A model generated the notes under the pieces. That model was not told the origin of the DNA. It searched no databases and worked only from the letters and a program-made list of their open reading frames with translations. A program made the position numbers and the translations under genes. A stretch of DNA of 59,989 bases from Natrialba asiatica DSM 12278 (GTDB lineage Archaea > Halobacteriota > Halobacteria > Halobacteriales > Natrialbaceae): NCBI RefSeq assembly GCF_000337555.1, contig NZ_AOIO01000014.1, positions 1-59,989 of the forward strand, written 5' to 3'. This document shows, in pieces, positions 1-8,640 of the stretch; within the stretch, counting starts at the first letter, position 1; each line of letters begins with the position of its first letter.

Positions 1-561
1 CTCGAAACCCATGCTCTCGAGGCCGTAAATGATGTCCCGACGCACGTCGCTCGCGAGGTCCTTCGGCGCGAGGTCGAAGTAGCCGCCCGCGTCGTTCGTC
101 GTCGTCGTCGCGCGACCCACCTCGTCCTCCTCGAACAGGAAGAACTCCGGCTCCGGCGCGGCGTTGACCGTGTACCCCATCTCCTCGGCGCGGTCGAGAG
201 CGCGCTTGAGCACGTAGCGCGGATCGCCTTCGAACGGCTTACCCGTCGAGGTGTTCACGACATCGCAGATCAGGCGAGCGGATGCGCCCTCGTCGCGATC
301 GCGCCACGGCAAGATTGCGAACGTCTCCGGATCGGGCGTCAGTCGCATGTCCGATTCCTGAATCCTGACAAACCCCTCGATCGAAGAACCGTCGAAGTAG
401 ATGCCCTCGGTAAACGCCTTCTCGGCCTGACGGGCAGGGACCGAGACGTTCTTTACCGTTCCAAGAATATCAGTAAATTGGAGACGAAGAAAGTCAATAT
501 CGTTCGCCTCGATCTCGTCGAGAACCTCCTGTTCGGCACTCGTAATGTTTCCGCTTGTCAT
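1..561 (-). CDS. glnA: glutamine synthetase, N-terminal part (gene runs off the window)
   Basis: Glutamine synthetase makes glutamine from glutamate, ammonia and ATP in the cytoplasm and is the main ammonia-assimilation enzyme. Only the first 187 codons are inside the window; the C-terminal catalytic part lies to the left. The visible protein begins [20 protein letters not shown] and carries the beta-grasp domain with the FDGSSIEGF motif, then the start of the catalytic domain (PEPEFFLF). The ATG at 559-561 is the only sensible start. It is divergent from an Lrp-type regulator, an arrangement found around haloarchaeal glnA, so control by that regulator is likely. The reading is clear despite the truncation at the window edge. 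Confidence 0.95.
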   Translation of the reverse strand, partial: MTSGNITSAEQEVLDEIEANDIDFLRLQFTDILGTVKNVSVPARQAEKAFTEGIYFDGSSIEGFVRIQESDMRLTPDPETFAILPWRDRDEGASARLICDVVNTSTGKPFEGDPRYVLKRALDRAEEMGYTVNAAPEPEFFLFEEDEVGRATTTTNDAGGYFDLAPKDLASDVRRDIIYGLESMGFE

Positions 562-640
562 CTTTCTCGTCGTGGTAGCCAAGTAACTCGCCGACTAAAA
601 CCCTACTGCTCTAAGCAAATCTTCGATCACTCCGCCGGAA

Positions 641-651
641 TTGTATATTCG
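641..651 (+). promoter_or_regulatory. TATA box of the lrp-like gene
   Basis: TTGTATATTCG lies about 40 bp before the ATG at 688, predicting transcription from about 670 and a short leader. The spacer between this gene and glnA (562-687) is AT-rich and must hold both divergent promoters and probably the Lrp operator. A TTTTAG box near 593-600 suits glnA on the minus strand. Confidence 0.55.
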
Positions 652-687
652 TAAATTTCTAAAGGCCAGGCTGAGTGGATAGACGTG

Positions 688-1149
688 ATGACGTACGAAA
701 ATCTCGATGCAAAATTAGTAAATGCCCTTCTGGGCGACGGACGTGCGAGCCTCCGCAGCCTCGCCGAAGAACTCGACGTCTCCGTGACGACCGTCTCGAA
801 CCACCTCTCGGATCTGGAGGACCAAGGCGTCATCGAGGGCTACACCCCTCGGATCGATTACGATGCGGTCGGCTACGACGTTACCGCCGTCATCCAGTTG
901 CAGGTCGAGGGGAACGCACTCCCGGACATCACGGACACGCTCCGTGACCACCGCCAGATGATCAGCGTCTACGAAGTCACCGGTGACTACGACGTGATCG
1001 CTATCGGCAAGTTCAAAGATACGGACGGCATGAACGACCAGATCAAGGAGCTACTGACGGACCCGGACATCAAAGCCTCGAACACGAGCGTCGTCCTCAA
1101 CGCCGTCTCCGAGAACGAACAGTTCGAACTCGACGTCGACCGCTCCTAA
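688..1149 (+). CDS. lrp: Lrp/AsnC family transcriptional regulator
   Basis: This 153-residue DNA-binding regulator has an N-terminal AsnC-type helix-turn-helix (about residues 5-60, with [23 protein letters not shown]) and a C-terminal RAM/ACT-like ligand domain (about 70-145, with [16 protein letters not shown]). Such proteins form octamers and sense amino acids. It is divergent from glnA, a pairing seen in other haloarchaea where Lrp is linked to glutamine synthetase control. I chose the ATG at 688 over the in-frame GTG at 685 because it gives the family's usual MTYENLD start. The target and ligand are inferred from position only. Confidence 0.9.
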   Translation: MTYENLDAKLVNALLGDGRASLRSLAEELDVSVTTVSNHLSDLEDQGVIEGYTPRIDYDAVGYDVTAVIQLQVEGNALPDITDTLRDHRQMISVYEVTGDYDVIAIGKFKDTDGMNDQIKELLTDPDIKASNTSVVLNAVSENEQFELDVDRS

Positions 1150-1282
1150 CGGACCGCTCGGGTCACAATCGTCCGAATTGTTCGATCGGAAACTCTCGAG
1201 TTCATGATCTCCCGGATCCGACAGCTATCGGTAACAGCGTCACGGAACGGCCATCGTGTGCAGCTACTGTCACCGCACGGGA

Positions 1283-2452
1283 TCACGCGTAGTTCACGAC
1301 CCAGTAGCCGCCATAGATGACGAGCAGTACCACGCCGCCGAGACGGGTTATGCGGCCGCGCGCCAGCATACCCGTCACGATGACCAGACAGACCAGAAAG
1401 ACCGGCCAGTGGACGGTCATCACGGCACCCGTCGTGTCCACCGGGTGAAGGGCGGCGATGAGTCCCGCGTTTGCGGTCACGTAGAAGACCGTGCTCCCGA
1501 CGATGTTCCCGACCGCGAGTTCGGGACGGCGTCGCCGGACCGGTTCGACGGTGAGTGCGAGCTCTTCGATCGAGGCGACGAAACTCAGGACCGTCGCGCC
1601 GAAGGCGAGTTCGGAGACGCCGAACGCGACGAAGATGGCTTCGGCGCTGAGGACGGTGAGCAGCGAGCCGGCAGTCAGACCGACGGTCGCGACGACGGCG
1701 ACGCCGAGGGCGAACGCGCCGCTGCGGTCGTCGAGGTTCGGGACGAGGATGAACTCGTCGAGATCGAAGTCTCTCTTGTCGTGTGCCTCGCCCGGTTCCG
1801 ACTGCTCGTCGTCGGTCGCCGGTGGTCGATCATCGGTAGCGTCCTGGGGTGCGGGAGGGTGACTGTCCGCTTCGTTGCCGGAGCCGTCGTACTCGACGGG
1901 CGTCTCGCGGTCGGCCGATTCCGTCGGTGGGGTTCGGTCGTTCGATTCGTCCGTGGAAGTGATGACGCCCTCGAGATCGTCTGCGAGCAGGTACGTCGTC
2001 TCGGATCGTCGCTCGTACCAGTAGATGCCGACCAGCAACGGGACGAACAACACCGTTAACGCGACGCCGTCGATTCGATCGATCGTTCCGCCGAGCGAGA
2101 ACACGAACGCCGGGAGCGGAGCGAGAATAAGGAGCGCCAGATAGACGGTCGGAACGTCCATGCGGAACGGGACGAGCAGCCCGGCGATACCGACGGCGAC
2201 GGCGAGGACGAACAGCGCCTCACCGAAGACGGTTCCGAGCGCGAGATCGGGCAGGGAGACCGCGGCCGCCGTAACGCCGAGAACGCCGTTTTCGAGGTCG
2301 ACGCCGGCGAGGACGACCGCGAGGAAGAACCCCGAGACGCCGAGTGAGACCGCACTCCGGGCGACGGCGTCGATGAACACCTCGACGGAGTAGATGACCG
2401 TCACCACCCCGAGAAGGAACAGACCGAGGAAGGCTGCTTCCTGGGCGACCAT
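1283..2452 (-). CDS. sodium/calcium exchanger-like membrane protein (first of a tandem pair)
   Basis: This 389-residue membrane protein has about ten hydrophobic helices in two halves. The halves are separated by a long acidic hydrophilic loop (about residues 155-235, rich in Asp, Glu, Ser and Pro) that should be cytoplasmic. Each half has a CaCA-type alpha repeat; the second reads FVASIEELALTVEP followed by PELAVGNIVGSTVFY. The canonical GTSLPE core is altered, so the transported ion is uncertain. It lies directly downstream of a second, related gene on the same strand (2584-3681), suggesting co-expression or a heteromeric partner. The family call is good; the Na+/Ca2+ specificity is a guess. 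Confidence 0.8.
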   Translation of the reverse strand: MVAQEAAFLGLFLLGVVTVIYSVEVFIDAVARSAVSLGVSGFFLAVVLAGVDLENGVLGVTAAAVSLPDLALGTVFGEALFVLAVAVGIAGLLVPFRMDVPTVYLALLILAPLPAFVFSLGGTIDRIDGVALTVLFVPLLVGIYWYERRSETTYLLADDLEGVITSTDESNDRTPPTESADRETPVEYDGSGNEADSHPPAPQDATDDRPPATDDEQSEPGEAHDKRDFDLDEFILVPNLDDRSGAFALGVAVVATVGLTAGSLLTVLSAEAIFVAFGVSELAFGATVLSFVASIEELALTVEPVRRRRPELAVGNIVGSTVFYVTANAGLIAALHPVDTTGAVMTVHWPVFLVCLVIVTGMLARGRITRLGGVVLLVIYGGYWVVNYA

Positions 2453-2508
2453 ACGCGTCTAGACGTGGGGAGACACTTAATTCGAAACGCCGACTCGAGA
2501 GCGTCGAC

Positions 2509-2542
2509 CTGCGAGCCGATCGGTTACACGCTGCGAGCCGAT
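2509..2542. repeat. 12-bp direct repeat CTGCGAGCCGAT, two copies 22 bp apart
   Basis: Copies sit at 2509-2520 and 2531-2542 in the spacer between the two exchanger genes, followed by TTCGAGACG at 2543 and again at 2562. It may be a tandem binding site upstream of the 1283-2452 gene or a slippage product. Confidence 0.6.
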
Positions 2543-2556
2543 TCGAGACGGTACAA

Positions 2557-2582
2557 GACGTTTCGAGACGACGCGAAACGTC
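2557..2582 (-). terminator. perfect 9-bp inverted repeat just after the upstream exchanger gene
   Basis: GACGTTTCG and CGAAACGTC are separated by 8 bp and end 1 bp from the stop codon of the 2584-3681 gene. On the minus strand this makes a 3' hairpin directly after the stop. There is no long U tract, so it may stabilise the 3' end or attenuate read-through into the next gene and not act as a classical terminator. Confidence 0.45.
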
Positions 2583-2583
2583 C

Positions 2584-3681
2584 TTAGCCCGGAGCCGGAA
2601 TCCCGCCGAAGACGAGCAGCGCGACGATCCAGTAGGCGCCATAAAGGCCGACGAGCGTGTAGCCGTGCCACCGCCGGAGTCGCCCGGTCGAGACGAAATA
2701 CGCGGCAAGTCCGGTCATCGCTATCACCGCCGGGAGGTGAAAGACGATCACGGCGCGCGGGATCACCACGTCGCCGACGAACATGATGACGCCGACGTTC
2801 GCCGTCACGGAGAAGATTACGCTCCCGACGATGTGACCGATCCCGATCTCCGGAATGCCCCGTCGGACCGGCTCGATCGTCAACAGAAGGTTCTCGAACG
2901 TCAATACCAGCGTCAGGACGGTCGCACCGAACACCGTCTCCTCGATCCCCCACGCCTCGACGATCACTTCCGAACCCGTCTCGAGCAGGATCGCCCCTGC
3001 GACGATACCGACGAGCGAGACGATCGCCAGTCCGAGCCAGAACAGCCCCTCGTACGCCCGGTCGGCGACGTATCGATCCTCCGGGATTTCCTCCAGGACG
3101 GTCCTGATATTGATATCCGAAATCTTGAGTTCGTCTATGGCAACGCCACCGTCCGCTTCGATGCGCTCCGCGATCTCCGAGTCCCGAAAGACCGGCACGT
3201 CGCGCTGGAACTCTCGGTACACGATATACCCGAAGCAGACGATGAAGATGCCGACAAGCGCCACTCCGTGAACGACGGCCAGCGTCTCCACGAACAGGAA
3301 CGGGACCAGTACGAGCGGCGACACGGCGAGCAACAGCAGATAATCCCGCGGAATCTCGGCCGGGAACGGTCGATAGATCGCCGCACCGGCGAGCGTAATC
3401 CCCGTAATCGCTAGCGCAGTTCCGAGCGCCGTTCCGAGCGCCACCTGCTCGAGTTCTCCCGCACCGAACACCAGCGCGATCGCCGTGTCGTCGAACTCGA
3501 TGCCCGTAAAGACGATTGCCAGTGCGAAAATCGAGACGCCCAAGCCGAGCGCTGCGCGCGTGAGATAGCTGATGAGCTTTTCGACGCTATACGTCAGTAC
3601 GACGGCCCCCAGAAGTAGTACCACGTACGCCATCCACGCCCCCTGCGACTCGATGATCTCTTCGAGCACGGCCTCGATCAT
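2584..3681 (-). CDS. sodium/calcium exchanger-like membrane protein (second of a tandem pair)
   Basis: This is a 365-residue paralogue of the neighbouring exchanger-like protein, with the same plan: about five helices, a hydrophilic middle (about residues 155-205), then five more. The second alpha repeat reads FGATVLTLVLTFENLLLTIEP followed by PEIGIGHIVGSVIF, close in pattern to the neighbour. The first repeat carries GAGELEQVALGTALG. The acidic residues expected to bind cation are present but the GTSLPE core is not. A TATA-like AGCTATATGC at about 3705-3714 suits transcription from close to the ATG. Together the two genes probably make one transport function of unknown ion. Confidence 0.8.
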   Translation of the reverse strand: MIEAVLEEIIESQGAWMAYVVLLLGAVVLTYSVEKLISYLTRAALGLGVSIFALAIVFTGIEFDDTAIALVFGAGELEQVALGTALGTALAITGITLAGAAIYRPFPAEIPRDYLLLLAVSPLVLVPFLFVETLAVVHGVALVGIFIVCFGYIVYREFQRDVPVFRDSEIAERIEADGGVAIDELKISDINIRTVLEEIPEDRYVADRAYEGLFWLGLAIVSLVGIVAGAILLETGSEVIVEAWGIEETVFGATVLTLVLTFENLLLTIEPVRRGIPEIGIGHIVGSVIFSVTANVGVIMFVGDVVIPRAVIVFHLPAVIAMTGLAAYFVSTGRLRRWHGYTLVGLYGAYWIVALLVFGGIPAPG

Positions 3682-3722
3682 ACCCTATTCCACGACGAAA
3701 GAGCGCATATAGCTATCAGCCC

Positions 3723-3751
3723 GTATAGACGAGTTCAGTGGAATTCTATAC
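3723..3751. promoter_or_regulatory. candidate operator: 7-bp perfect inverted repeat
   Basis: GTATAGA and TCTATAC are separated by 15 bp and lie 42-70 bp upstream of the exchanger gene start at 3681, just beyond its TATA region. The position fits an activator or repressor site. The ArsR-type gene next door is the nearest candidate regulator. The spacer contains one copy of the over-represented word GAGTTCAG. Confidence 0.4.
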
Positions 3752-3816
3752 ACGGCAGTGAAACGCCGCCGAGACGAGCGGTCGCACCCTTCGATAACCT
3801 ATGGTTGTGAACTGGA

Positions 3817-4098
3817 CTAATCCGTCTCGCTGATCGGATCGGCCTGCAGGACGAACGTTCGTTCCGGCGGCGGCGCGAGTTGCAACTCCACGGCCGCCGT
3901 GAGCCGATAGTACTTCCGATTCCCCCGCATATACCAATCGACCAGTTCGGCCTCCTCTAACGTCGAGAGGTGGTGGGCCGCCGTCTTGCCGTCCATCCCG
4001 ATCACGTCCGTCAATTCCGAGACGTACTTCGGTTCCCGAGAGAGTTCCCGCAGGATCTCGAGTCGAGTGCCGTTGCCCATCGCCTCGATGAGTGACAT
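3817..4098 (-). CDS. ArsR-type winged-helix transcriptional regulator
   Basis: This is a 93-residue DNA-binding protein. The winged helix-turn-helix spans nearly the whole chain: TRLEILRELSREPKYVSEL, then the recognition region DGKTAAHHLSTLEEAELVDWY and the wing NRKYYRLT. I start it at the ATG at 4098 (MSLIEAMGNGTRLEIL). The open frame continues upstream to 4245, but that extension would overlap the divergent gene and its promoter and has an un-haloarchaeal, non-acidic composition. No metal-binding CxC motif is visible, so an inducer cannot be assigned. It is divergent from the amphi-Trp gene and downstream of the exchanger pair. Confidence 0.85.
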   Translation of the reverse strand: MSLIEAMGNGTRLEILRELSREPKYVSELTDVIGMDGKTAAHHLSTLEEAELVDWYMRGNRKYYRLTAAVELQLAPPPERTFVLQADPISETD

Positions 4099-4213
4099 AC
4101 GTTCACATTCGATGCGCGCCCACAGAAGCGTTGTGTCGGTACGGAACTCGTACTTACCGGATTTCGTGTACGTCGGTCCAGGTTTATGCCTGTCGTCGTC
4201 GTATCCCGCTCGT

Positions 4214-4516
4214 ATGAGCGACCGCGTCAACGTCCCCGACGACACCGACCACGACTCCCGAACGATTACGGACGGCTTTTTCGAACGGGAAATTCACCTG
4301 TCCCGACAGGAGACCGCCACGTTCCTTCGCGACCTCGCGGATCAACTCGAGGCAGAGACGACCGTTACCGTCGCCGGCTCGGACTGGGAAATCCCCTTCG
4401 ACTACCGCGAACCCATCGAAGTCGAAATCGAGTTCACGAAACAGCGCGAGCGCGAACTCGAAATTGAACTCGAGTTCAGCGAGGCCGAGGACGGATCGGG
4501 GTTGTCGGTTCGGTAG
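4214..4516 (+). CDS. amphi-Trp domain-containing protein
   Basis: This is a small acidic cytoplasmic protein of 100 residues. The region from about 20 to 98 (FEREIHLSRQETATFLRDLA, then GSDWEIPFDYREPIEVEIEF and a run of charged beta-strand residues) matches the haloarchaeal amphi-Trp domain, named for an amphipathic segment and a conserved tryptophan. Its biochemical role is not established. It is divergent from the ArsR-type regulator. A TATA-like TTTATGCC lies about 25 bp upstream, so the mRNA is probably leaderless. No operon partner is visible downstream; the next gene converges. Confidence 0.8.
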   Translation: MSDRVNVPDDTDHDSRTITDGFFEREIHLSRQETATFLRDLADQLEAETTVTVAGSDWEIPFDYREPIEVEIEFTKQRERELEIELEFSEAEDGSGLSVR

Positions 4517-4700
4517 TCGCAGTCCGTCTGGTTTCGCTCTGGAGCGGCCGAAGCGTTCGAAGCGAGTGCTGCAGTCAGTACTGAGTACGGACAAAAAACA
4601 CGGATGCCACGTCGGGTCCGGATACGAAGTGATCGAAACGCGGGACGAGTTCGGTTGCGAGTGTCGAGTGAGCGTAGAGTAGTGAGTGTCGCGGCCTGAA

Positions 4701-6365
4701 TTACATCATGCCGCCCATGCCGCCGCCCATACCGCCCATGCCGCCGGCACCTGGGGCACCGCCCTCGTCGTCGCCCTTGTCGGTCGAGAGGTCGCCGGCG
4801 GAGATGATGTCGTCGATTTTGAGCACGAGGTTCGCCGCTTCAGCGGCGGACGTGACCGCCTGCTCTTTGGCGTGGGCCGGCTCGACGACGCCGGTCTCGT
4901 TGGTGTTTTCGATGTCGCCCGTGAAGACGTTCAGACCGGCTTCGACGTCGCCCTCGTCGTGGGCCGCACGCAGGTCGACGAGCGTGTCGATGGAGTCCAG
5001 TCCGGCGTTCTCGGCGAGCACGCGCGGGACGAGTTCGAGCGAGTCGGCGAAGGCCTCGACGGCGAGCTGTTCGCGACCCGAGACGGAGTCGGCGTAGTCG
5101 CGCAGGCGCGAGGCGAGTTCGACTTCGATTGCGCCGCCGCCGGCCAGCACGCGGCCGTCGGAGACGGTCTGAGCGACGACGTCGAGCGCGTCGTTGACGC
5201 CGCGTTCGAGTTCGTCGACGACGTGGTCGGTCGAGCCGCGCAGCAGGAGCGTAACGCCGTGGGCGTTCTCGCCCTCGACGTAGAACAGTTCGTCTTCATC
5301 GTCGCGGGTAAGGTCTCCGTGGCCGAGGTCCGCGGCGGTCGCACTGCCGAGGTCGGAGACGATGGCCGCGTTGACGACCTCCGAGAGGAACTCGAGGTCG
5401 CTCTTTTTCGCGCGGCGGACGGCGAGGATGCCTTCCTTGGCGAGGTAGTGCTGTGCGAGGTCGTCGATTCCCTTCTGGCAGAGGACGACGTCAGCACCGA
5501 GAGCGGCGATCTGCTCGACTTTCTCCTGGAGCTGTTTCTCTTCGCGGTCGAGGAACTGCTGGAGCTGATCGGGGTCCGTGACGGAGACTTCGGTGTCGAT
5601 GTCGGTCTCTTCGACCTCGATGGGCTCGTTCAGCAGCAGGATGTCGGCGTCCTGGGCCTCGTTCGGCATGTTGTCGTGGACCGGGTCCTTGTCGACGATG
5701 CCGCCCTCGAGGAGGTCGGACTCGCCGGTACTGTGACCGGTCTGGGTCTCGATGTTCAGGAACTCGAGGTCGACGACGTTGTTGCCCTCGTCGTCCTCGA
5801 CGGTGACCTGGCGGATGGCCTCGACGATGAGTTCGGCGAGGTGCTCCTTGTTGACCTCGGTCCCCTTACCGGTCATCGAGGTTTCGGCGACCGAGCGCAG
5901 GAGGTCCTCGTCCTCGGTGTCGACTTCGGTCGCGATGTCGTTGATCTCCTCGCGAGCCTGCTCGCTCGCCATGTGGAAGCCCTTGATGATCGCCGTCGGG
6001 TGGATGTCCTGTTCGATGAGATCCTCGGCGTTCTTCAGGAGTTCACCGGCGATCGAGACGGCGGTCGTGGTGCCGTCTCCGGCCTCGTCTTCCTGCGTTT
6101 CGGCGACCTCGATGATCATCTCGGCCGTCGGGTTGTCGATGTCCATCTCCTGAAGGATGGTGACGCCGTCGTTGGTGATGGTGACCGACCCCATCGAGTC
6201 GACGAGCATCTTGTCCATCCCTTTCGGGCCGAGTGTCGATTTGACGGATTCAGCGACCGCGCGAGCGGCGCTGATGTTGTAATCCTGCGCGTCCTTGTCC
6301 TTGACGCGCTGGGAGTCCTCGCTCATGACGATCATCGGCTGTCCCTGCTGCATTCGCTGGCTCAT
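4701..6365 (-). CDS. ths: thermosome subunit (archaeal group II chaperonin)
   Basis: This 554-residue subunit belongs to the ring-shaped ATP-dependent chaperonin that folds proteins in the cytosol. Visible motifs are [10 protein letters not shown] (about 45-54), NDGVTIL (65-71) and the nucleotide-binding GDGTTT (96-101). The C-terminus ends in a Gly-Met-rich tail ([14 protein letters not shown]), typical of group II chaperonins. I start at the ATG at 6365 ([20 protein letters not shown]), matching haloarchaeal homologues. An in-frame upstream start at 6380 would add only five residues. A strong TATA box lies upstream, and heat induction is usual for the family. Which paralogue (alpha, beta or gamma) it is cannot be told here. 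Confidence 0.95.
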   Translation of the reverse strand: MSQRMQQGQPMIVMSEDSQRVKDKDAQDYNISAARAVAESVKSTLGPKGMDKMLVDSMGSVTITNDGVTILQEMDIDNPTAEMIIEVAETQEDEAGDGTTTAVSIAGELLKNAEDLIEQDIHPTAIIKGFHMASEQAREEINDIATEVDTEDEDLLRSVAETSMTGKGTEVNKEHLAELIVEAIRQVTVEDDEGNNVVDLEFLNIETQTGHSTGESDLLEGGIVDKDPVHDNMPNEAQDADILLLNEPIEVEETDIDTEVSVTDPDQLQQFLDREEKQLQEKVEQIAALGADVVLCQKGIDDLAQHYLAKEGILAVRRAKKSDLEFLSEVVNAAIVSDLGSATAADLGHGDLTRDDEDELFYVEGENAHGVTLLLRGSTDHVVDELERGVNDALDVVAQTVSDGRVLAGGGAIEVELASRLRDYADSVSGREQLAVEAFADSLELVPRVLAENAGLDSIDTLVDLRAAHDEGDVEAGLNVFTGDIENTNETGVVEPAHAKEQAVTSAAEAANLVLKIDDIISAGDLSTDKGDDEGGAPGAGGMGGMGGGMGGMM

Positions 6366-6391
6366 AGTCAGCCGAACCATTGATTGTGCTT

Positions 6392-6403
6392 CTACATAAA
6401 TCC
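6392..6403 (-). promoter_or_regulatory. TATA box of the thermosome gene
   Basis: On the minus strand GATTTATGTAGA lies about 30 bp before the ATG at 6365, predicting a nearly leaderless transcript. It is one of the cleanest promoter boxes in the window, as expected for an abundantly expressed heat-shock gene. Confidence 0.6.
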
Positions 6404-6560
6404 ATCGCTATCGACGGATTTCAACTGTCGAACGAGACCCACTCGCAGACGAGAAAACCACAGTAGTGCGCGCCGGTGATCGATCCACAGCGATGAACTC
6501 GTTCACGCACGAGGATGGGGCACAGAACGGAAAACGCCACCATATTTAAGTATGGCCGAG

Positions 6561-7394
6561 TCACGCTCGCGTCGATTCGACGAGCGACGGTGACTCGACA
6601 CTCGGGTCGTTAACCGCGGTTGAGACCGGATAAGCGCGCATTTCTTCGGTCGGGTAGGGCCGGAGAACGTCCGACGGGTCGTCGTCCGAAAGCCACTGCC
6701 GTTCGTCGGCCGGATCGAGAATCACGGCCATCCGGTGGTGCAGGTCCGCCACGAGTTCGTTCGGCTCGGTCGTGACGATGGTGAACGTCTCGAGCGGACC
6801 GCGTTCGGGCGCGTCAGCTGTACCGCCGCCGAACGCGTCGAGGCCGGCCTGGGTCGTCTCGCCACCCTGATCCGGCTCGCGTCGTACCCACAGTCCGGCC
6901 AGAGCGAACGGCCGGTCGTCCTCGAAGGCGACCCGGTAGGGCTGTTTGCCGTCGTCGGTCTCGGCCCATTCGTAGAAGCCGTCTGCTGGCACGAGACAGC
7001 GACCTGCAGCCGGCGTTTCGGATTCGGATTCGGAACCGGCGTCGGACCCGACTCCGGATTCCGCCGTTCCACCACCGGGAGCCCGCTGTCGGTACGCATC
7101 CCGAAAACTCGGCTTCTCGGCCACCGTCTCCGCACGCGCGTTGACGATCCCGCCGGCACCGTCGTCGGCCCACGACGGCACCAGTCCCCACTCGAAGCGC
7201 TGGATCGTCGTCGGTGCATCGCTCGTGATAACCGGCAGTTGCTGACCCGGTGCCATGTTGTACCGCGGCGCGAACGCTTCGACTTCCGATCCCGAACTCG
7301 AGTCGACCGTCGCGTCGGCCCCAGGCGCGAACCGTGCCCCGAATCGATCCTCGAGTTCATCTTGCTGGAGGGTGAGCGTATAGCGACCGCACAT
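6561..7394 (-). CDS. SOS response-associated peptidase / SRAP (YedK-HMCES) family protein
   Basis: SRAP proteins crosslink to abasic sites in single-stranded DNA and protect them. This 277-residue protein begins MCGRYTL, so Cys2 becomes the N-terminal nucleophile after removal of Met1; that fixes the start at 7394. Other conserved parts are RYNMAPGQ (44-51), IVNARAET (84-91), FYEW with the catalytic Glu at about 142, and HHRMAVIL with the active His. Between residues 103 and 130 there is a Gly/Ser/Glu low-complexity insertion encoded by repeated GGATTC units. No DNA-repair operon surrounds it. Confidence 0.9.
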   Translation of the reverse strand: MCGRYTLTLQQDELEDRFGARFAPGADATVDSSSGSEVEAFAPRYNMAPGQQLPVITSDAPTTIQRFEWGLVPSWADDGAGGIVNARAETVAEKPSFRDAYRQRAPGGGTAESGVGSDAGSESESETPAAGRCLVPADGFYEWAETDDGKQPYRVAFEDDRPFALAGLWVRREPDQGGETTQAGLDAFGGGTADAPERGPLETFTIVTTEPNELVADLHHRMAVILDPADERQWLSDDDPSDVLRPYPTEEMRAYPVSTAVNDPSVESPSLVESTRA

Positions 7395-7573
7395 ACTGTC
7401 CCCATCGCGTGGCACGGCTAAAGCGTTGTCCGCTCGCGAGCGCGATACTGTTCCGCGCGGGACAATCGCGAGCTAAAGACGGTCTTCGTTCCGCGTATGT
7501 TTCCCTTACCGTCACGAGCGCCGATCGTAGGGCCATCGTTACGATAGGGATCCTCGGCGGAGTTCGCGACAGG

Positions 7574-7705
7574 ATGACCGCAACCGAGACCGAGGGCGGC
7601 CGCTACGAAACCGTGGTCAGGCAAGACGGACTGTTCGAGATCAGAGACCGCGACGAAGCAAACTGCTGGATCGCAACGGACGCGCCCGCCGAACTCGAGC
7701 GGTGA
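7574..7705 (+). CDS. small conserved haloarchaeal protein (43 residues)
   Basis: This short ORF encodes MTATETEGGRYETVVRQDGL and continues to WIATDAPAELER. Its amino-acid use (acidic, one Trp and one Cys) is like that of real haloarchaeal proteins. It resembles small proteins of the form RYExxxRDGxxxxYDxxxxxxWI that are widespread in haloarchaea. The function is unknown. It stands alone between the SRAP gene (divergent) and a tRNA gene. The ATG at 7574 is preceded by a short perfect inverted repeat (ATCGTA ... TACGAT, about 7526-7547). It could be a chance ORF, but composition and pattern argue against that. Confidence 0.55.
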   Translation: MTATETEGGRYETVVRQDGLFEIRDRDEANCWIATDAPAELER

Positions 7706-7801
7706 GGCTTTACACCGCCGCTGCGCCACGGGTATGAGACAGGGTGCTGACGGGCAACCTCGCTCGGAGTCAAACACCCTCGCAGAGAAGATAATGGAAA
7801 G

Positions 7802-7882
7802 CGCCAGGACAGGGATTTGAACCCTGAATCCCAAAGGGAACACGCTTTCCAGGCGTGCGCCTTACCGTTCGGCCATCCTGGC
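7802..7882 (-). tRNA. tRNA-Ser (anticodon GGA)
   Basis: The minus strand folds as a class II tRNA. The acceptor arm is GCCAGGA/TCCTGGC, with discriminator G at 7802. It has a D arm (GCCGAACGGTAAGGC), an anticodon stem CACGC/GCGTG around loop CTGGAAA (anticodon GGA, reading UCC and UCU), a variable arm TTCCCTTTGGGATT, and a T arm CAGGG TTCAAAT CCCTG. No intron is visible. CCA is not encoded. Confidence 0.97.
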
Positions 7883-7909
7883 TCACTTGTCCGTAACCAC
7901 GTCCGTCGT

Positions 7910-8155
7910 TTAACTCTTACTTTTACCGTCGGACGACGATTTGGGGTCCGACCGAGCCGTCGCCCGCGCTGCGAGACGGTGCTCCAGAACGTAGGCACCG
8001 ATACCCGCCGCGGTTCCGACGCAGACGGCGATGACGACTCCTGTGCCGATCGACACCAGCGGCTCGACGACCAGGGCGTACCCCTGGAGGAGGGTCAGAA
8101 ACGCCATCGCGCCGACCGCACCCCACAGGAGGGCGGATTTGAGACGTGGGTTCAT
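7910..8155 (-). CDS. small two-helix membrane protein
   Basis: An 81-residue protein with two predicted transmembrane helices (about 9-29 and 33-55) and a basic and serine-rich cytoplasmic tail ending in SDPKSSSDGKSKS. I start at the ATG at 8155 (MNPRLKSALLWGAVGAMAFL). The frame stays open to 8194 but would overlap ridA. It follows ridA on the same strand with a 35-bp gap, so it is probably the last gene of an ilvA-ridA transcript. I do not recognise the family. Confidence 0.7.
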   Translation of the reverse strand: MNPRLKSALLWGAVGAMAFLTLLQGYALVVEPLVSIGTGVVIAVCVGTAAGIGAYVLEHRLAARATARSDPKSSSDGKSKS

Positions 8156-8190
8156 GCGCTCCACTGGAGTTGGACTGAGTCGCTGGCCGG

Positions 8191-8571
8191 TCACTCGAGC
8201 GACGCAATCGCTTCGACTTCGATCCCGACGCCCTTCGGCAGCGCGGCGACCTCGATCGCGCTCCGGGCCGGCGGCTCGTCGTCGAAATAACTCGCGTACG
8301 TTTCGTTCATCGCGTCGAACGCCTCGATGTCGTCGAGGAAGACCGTGACCTTGAGGATGTCCGAGGGAGCCGCGCCCTCGGCTTCGAGCACCGCGACGAG
8401 GTTGTCGAGCGCCTGCTCGGCCTGCGTTTCGATCGGTTCGTCGTCGAGCACGTCGCCGTCCGTGGTAAGCGGAATCTGGCCGGCCGTAAACAGCAGCGAG
8501 TCGTCGGTCGTCGCCTGGCTGTACGCGCCGACCGCGGCGGGTGCCTCGTCGGTTTCGATGATCCGTTTCAC
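8191..8571 (-). CDS. ridA: RidA family reactive enamine/imine deaminase
   Basis: RidA hydrolyses 2-aminoacrylate and 2-aminocrotonate, the reactive products of PLP-dependent Ser/Thr dehydratases, to keto acids and ammonia. The 126-residue protein shows AVGAYSQA near the N-terminus and PPARSAIEVAALP, with the substrate-binding Arg at about 103, then a Glu in VEAIA. The best start is the GTG at 8571 (MKRIIETDEAPAAVGAYSQ); no ATG is available and the upstream TTG/GTG codons would add non-conserved residues. It follows ilvA by 69 bp on the same strand, which fits exactly the enzyme that generates its substrate. Confidence 0.93.
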   Translation of the reverse strand: MKRIIETDEAPAAVGAYSQATTDDSLLFTAGQIPLTTDGDVLDDEPIETQAEQALDNLVAVLEAEGAAPSDILKVTVFLDDIEAFDAMNETYASYFDDEPPARSAIEVAALPKGVGIEVEAIASLE

Positions 8572-8640
8572 AGGCACCAACTCTCGACGATCGACCTTAA
8601 ATGCAAGCGAAACGGCTCCGCCCCGCGACGGGGTGCGTGG

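Noticed and set aside
4578-4597. GTACT-G-AGTAC hairpin next to six A as a terminator
   Set aside because: On the plus strand the tract is A and not U, and on the minus strand the T run precedes the hairpin, so it fits neither direction as a classical terminator.
4686-6383. A 565-codon plus-strand open frame opposite the thermosome gene
   Set aside because: It is the antisense shadow of a strongly conserved chaperonin gene; GC-rich codon bias leaves long open frames on the opposite strand.
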